Shown piece after piece: positions 4,690 to 6,415 of a stretch of DNA of 6,415 nucleotides. The stretch covers positions 1 to 6,415 of the forward strand of contig JAABSN010000191.1 of NCBI GenBank assembly GCA_011390385.1, in the 5' to 3' direction. Numbering within the stretch: the stretch's first letter is position 1; every line of letters starts with the position of its first letter. The DNA is from Thioalkalivibrio nitratireducens (GTDB lineage: Bacteria; Pseudomonadota; Gammaproteobacteria; Ectothiorhodospirales; Ectothiorhodospiraceae). Under the pieces are notes generated by a model. It was not told where the DNA came from, did no database searches, and saw only the letters and a program-made list of their open reading frames with translations. Position numbers and translations under genes: made by a program.

Positions 4690-6415
4690 ATGGCGTCCAC
4701 CCCCCGCCCTCTGCCGCCGGTTCATCCATGGGCCGACGCCTACGCGACCTTCGTGATCCGCTTCCGCTGGGTCATCATCTTTCTACTGCTCGCCGCAACC
4801 GGTGTGCTGGCAACACAGATCTCGAAAGTGGATATCCGCAACGACCCGGACACACTGCTTCCGCCAACAAACCGGTACGTGGCCACCAACGACTATGCCG
4901 AACAGAACTTCGGCATGGGCAACCTGATGGTCATCGCGGTACGGGTGAAGGACGGCGACATCTTTCAGCCCTGGTTCATTAACAAGATCCAGCAGATCCA
5001 CCACGAAATGGAAGCGCTTCCCGAGGCGCGCCCCGAGAACTTCATCAACCTCGCCGCCCAGAAGATCAAGTACATGGGTGCCGACGAATACGGGCTGGTG
5101 TTCCAACGGCTGATTCCGACCGCAGGCATCAGCACCACGGACCCGGAACAGGCGGCGGAGGAACTGGCGTTTCTGGAAGAGGGGATTCGCAGCAACCCGG
5201 TGATGGCCCCGATGCTCGTTTCGATGGAACACCGGGAGACCGGCGAACTCTGCGCCTACGAGGACTACACCCAGGACTTTTGCCGGGCGACAGCGGCTTA
5301 CATCATCGCGGATTACACCGACGGCGTGAAACAGATGTACCTGCCCTGGGTTCGCGAGGTACGCGACCTCATGGCGGAGCACGCCGAGGATGACCGGGTC
5401 GAGGTCCTGGTTGCCGGGGAACCCTACTTCCTCGCTTACATGCTGCTGGATCTGGTACAGAAATGGTGGCTGTTCGTGCTGTCGCTGCTCATTGTCGTCG
5501 CCGTGCTCTGGCTTGAGTTCCGCAACTGGCGGGGAGCCATCTTCCCGCTGCTGGGGGTATTCGCGACCATTGCGATGACACTGGGCCTGATGGGCTACAC
5601 CGAGTTCAAACTCACCACGATGATGGTGTTGACCCCGATGCTGCTGCTCGCCATCGGCATCGGACACTCGGTTCAGGTGACCCGTCGCTTCATGCTCGAA
5701 CACGCGGGCAGCGGGGACTGTTTCAAGTCGGCTCACATCGCGATCTCGCATACAATCATTCCCGCAACCCTGTCGATCGTCACCGACATGGTGGGGTTCG
5801 CGACGCTGGCAACGGTCGACATTTCCTTCTTCAAGGCCTATGCCCTGTTCGGCGTCCTTGGCATGTTCACCCTGCTGTTCACCACCACGACGCTGATTCC
5901 CCTGCTGTTGACCGTATTCCCGCCATCGCAGGAAAGCTGCCAGAACAAGCACGGCCATCGATGGGAAGCACGCGTCGGTGGTGGCATCACCCGGATGCTG
6001 CTGGGCCCGGGCAAATGGCTTCCCATCGGCATGATCGCGCTGGTGGTGGTGGTGTCCGCCTATCACACACGCTTCTGGGAAGGCACCACGGCCGATCCGT
6101 TCCCGGGTGTCGAAAAGGGCATCAACTATGCACGTGCGGCGTTCAAGGAGAAATCGGAAACGTGGCAGGATCTCGAGCGCCTGAACGAGATCATGCCGGG
6201 CGTCATCTCCGTGAGCATCCCCATCCGCGGCCGCGACGCGCTCTCTCCCCAATGCCTCGACACCTACTTCCCCGATCATCTGTTCGACATCGAGGACCCA
6301 GCCGAAAGGCAGGCCGAATGTCGATCCCATGAACAGGAACTCGGTTGCTGGGATCCGGATCCCTGCGGCGCACAGGGTATCTTCAACGATGCCGAGGTTC
6401 TGGGCGATATCGAGC
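4690..6415 (+). CDS. RND/MMPL-type inner-membrane transporter (3' partial)
   Basis: The frame stays open from ATG 4690 to the window end, 575 complete codons; the family is usually about 800 residues, so the last quarter or so is missing. Topology read from the sequence: TM1 at residues about 27-42, periplasmic domain 43-257, a helix bundle with TM2 259-276, TM3 283-302, TM4 311-330, TM5 about 355-374 and TM6 383-408, a short cytoplasmic link, TM7 444-458, then the second periplasmic domain. This half-repeat layout and the stretch VLTPMLLLAIGIGHSVQVTRRF identify an RND pump of the MMPL/hopanoid-exporter-like kind rather than an AcrB-type drug pump. TM4 has His326 where many relatives have the proton-relay Asp; Asp366 in TM5 may take part. 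The second periplasmic domain holds four cysteines (522, 544, 553, 559), and the first holds C188 and C198. It is the likely energy-driven component working with the two upstream gene products. Confidence 0.93.
   Translation, partial: MASTPRPLPPVHPWADAYATFVIRFRWVIIFLLLAATGVLATQISKVDIRNDPDTLLPPTNRYVATNDYAEQNFGMGNLMVIAVRVKDGDIFQPWFINKIQQIHHEMEALPEARPENFINLAAQKIKYMGADEYGLVFQRLIPTAGISTTDPEQAAEELAFLEEGIRSNPVMAPMLVSMEHRETGELCAYEDYTQDFCRATAAYIIADYTDGVKQMYLPWVREVRDLMAEHAEDDRVEVLVAGEPYFLAYMLLDLVQKWWLFVLSLLIVVAVLWLEFRNWRGAIFPLLGVFATIAMTLGLMGYTEFKLTTMMVLTPMLLLAIGIGHSVQVTRRFMLEHAGSGDCFKSAHIAISHTIIPATLSIVTDMVGFATLATVDISFFKAYALFGVLGMFTLLFTTTTLIPLLLTVFPPSQESCQNKHGHRWEARVGGGITRMLLGPGKWLPIGMIALVVVVSAYHTRFWEGTTADPFPGVEKGINYARAAFKEKSETWQDLERLNEIMPGVISVSIPIRGRDALSPQCLDTYFPDHLFDIEDPAERQAECRSHEQELGCWDPDPCGAQGIFNDAEVLGDIE

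Noticed and set aside
4783..6330. A 515-codon open frame on the minus strand
   Set aside because: It is antisense to the RND transporter gene, whose + strand frame is open throughout and shows clear transmembrane helices and family motifs. The minus frame gives a His/Gln/Arg-rich product without recognisable domains, an effect of GC-rich codon bias.

Overview
This GC-rich window looks like chromosomal DNA from a Gram-negative proteobacterium, most likely a gammaproteobacterium. The evidence is an outer-membrane beta-barrel protein with an aromatic C-terminus, Sec signal peptides, strong AGGAGG-type ribosome binding sites and a TCATTGCGAG-type dispersed palindrome. No gene here fixes the genus. 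All supported genes lie on the + strand.

Layout: (1) Positions 1-423 hold the C-terminal part of an ABC-transporter ATPase of the iron-siderophore/haem/cobalamin importer type. (2) An extended -10 promoter candidate precedes a 70-residue, two-helix membrane protein (509-721). (3) Positions 722-1249 carry no convincing gene. They hold a ~110-bp imperfect inverted repeat (799-908), an interlocked pair of short inverted repeats (980-1021), a perfect 16-bp palindrome TAGGTAGAAATACCTA (1048-1063), a promoter candidate with a perfect TTGACA box (1080-1107) and a leader of about 135 nt. (4) Positions 1250-6415 are a three-gene set: a periplasmic LolA-like/DUF1329-type protein (1250-2185), a DUF1302-family outer-membrane protein (2440-4590) and an RND/MMPL-type inner-membrane transporter (4690 onward, cut by the window edge after 575 codons).

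The three genes together look like a trans-envelope system: an inner-membrane RND pump, a periplasmic protein with a lipoprotein-carrier-like fold, and an outer-membrane barrel. By family knowledge these proteins co-occur in proteobacteria, but their substrate is poorly defined. A hydrophobic molecule or lipid is a reasonable guess, not shown by the sequence. The palindrome centred about 58 bp upstream of the predicted transcription start suggests control by an activator.

The gap between the first two genes of the set is filled by a 158-bp nested inverted repeat with a duplicated right boundary and a possible 8-bp flanking direct repeat. It looks like a small non-autonomous mobile or REP-like element sitting inside the operon, just upstream of the DUF1302 ribosome binding site.
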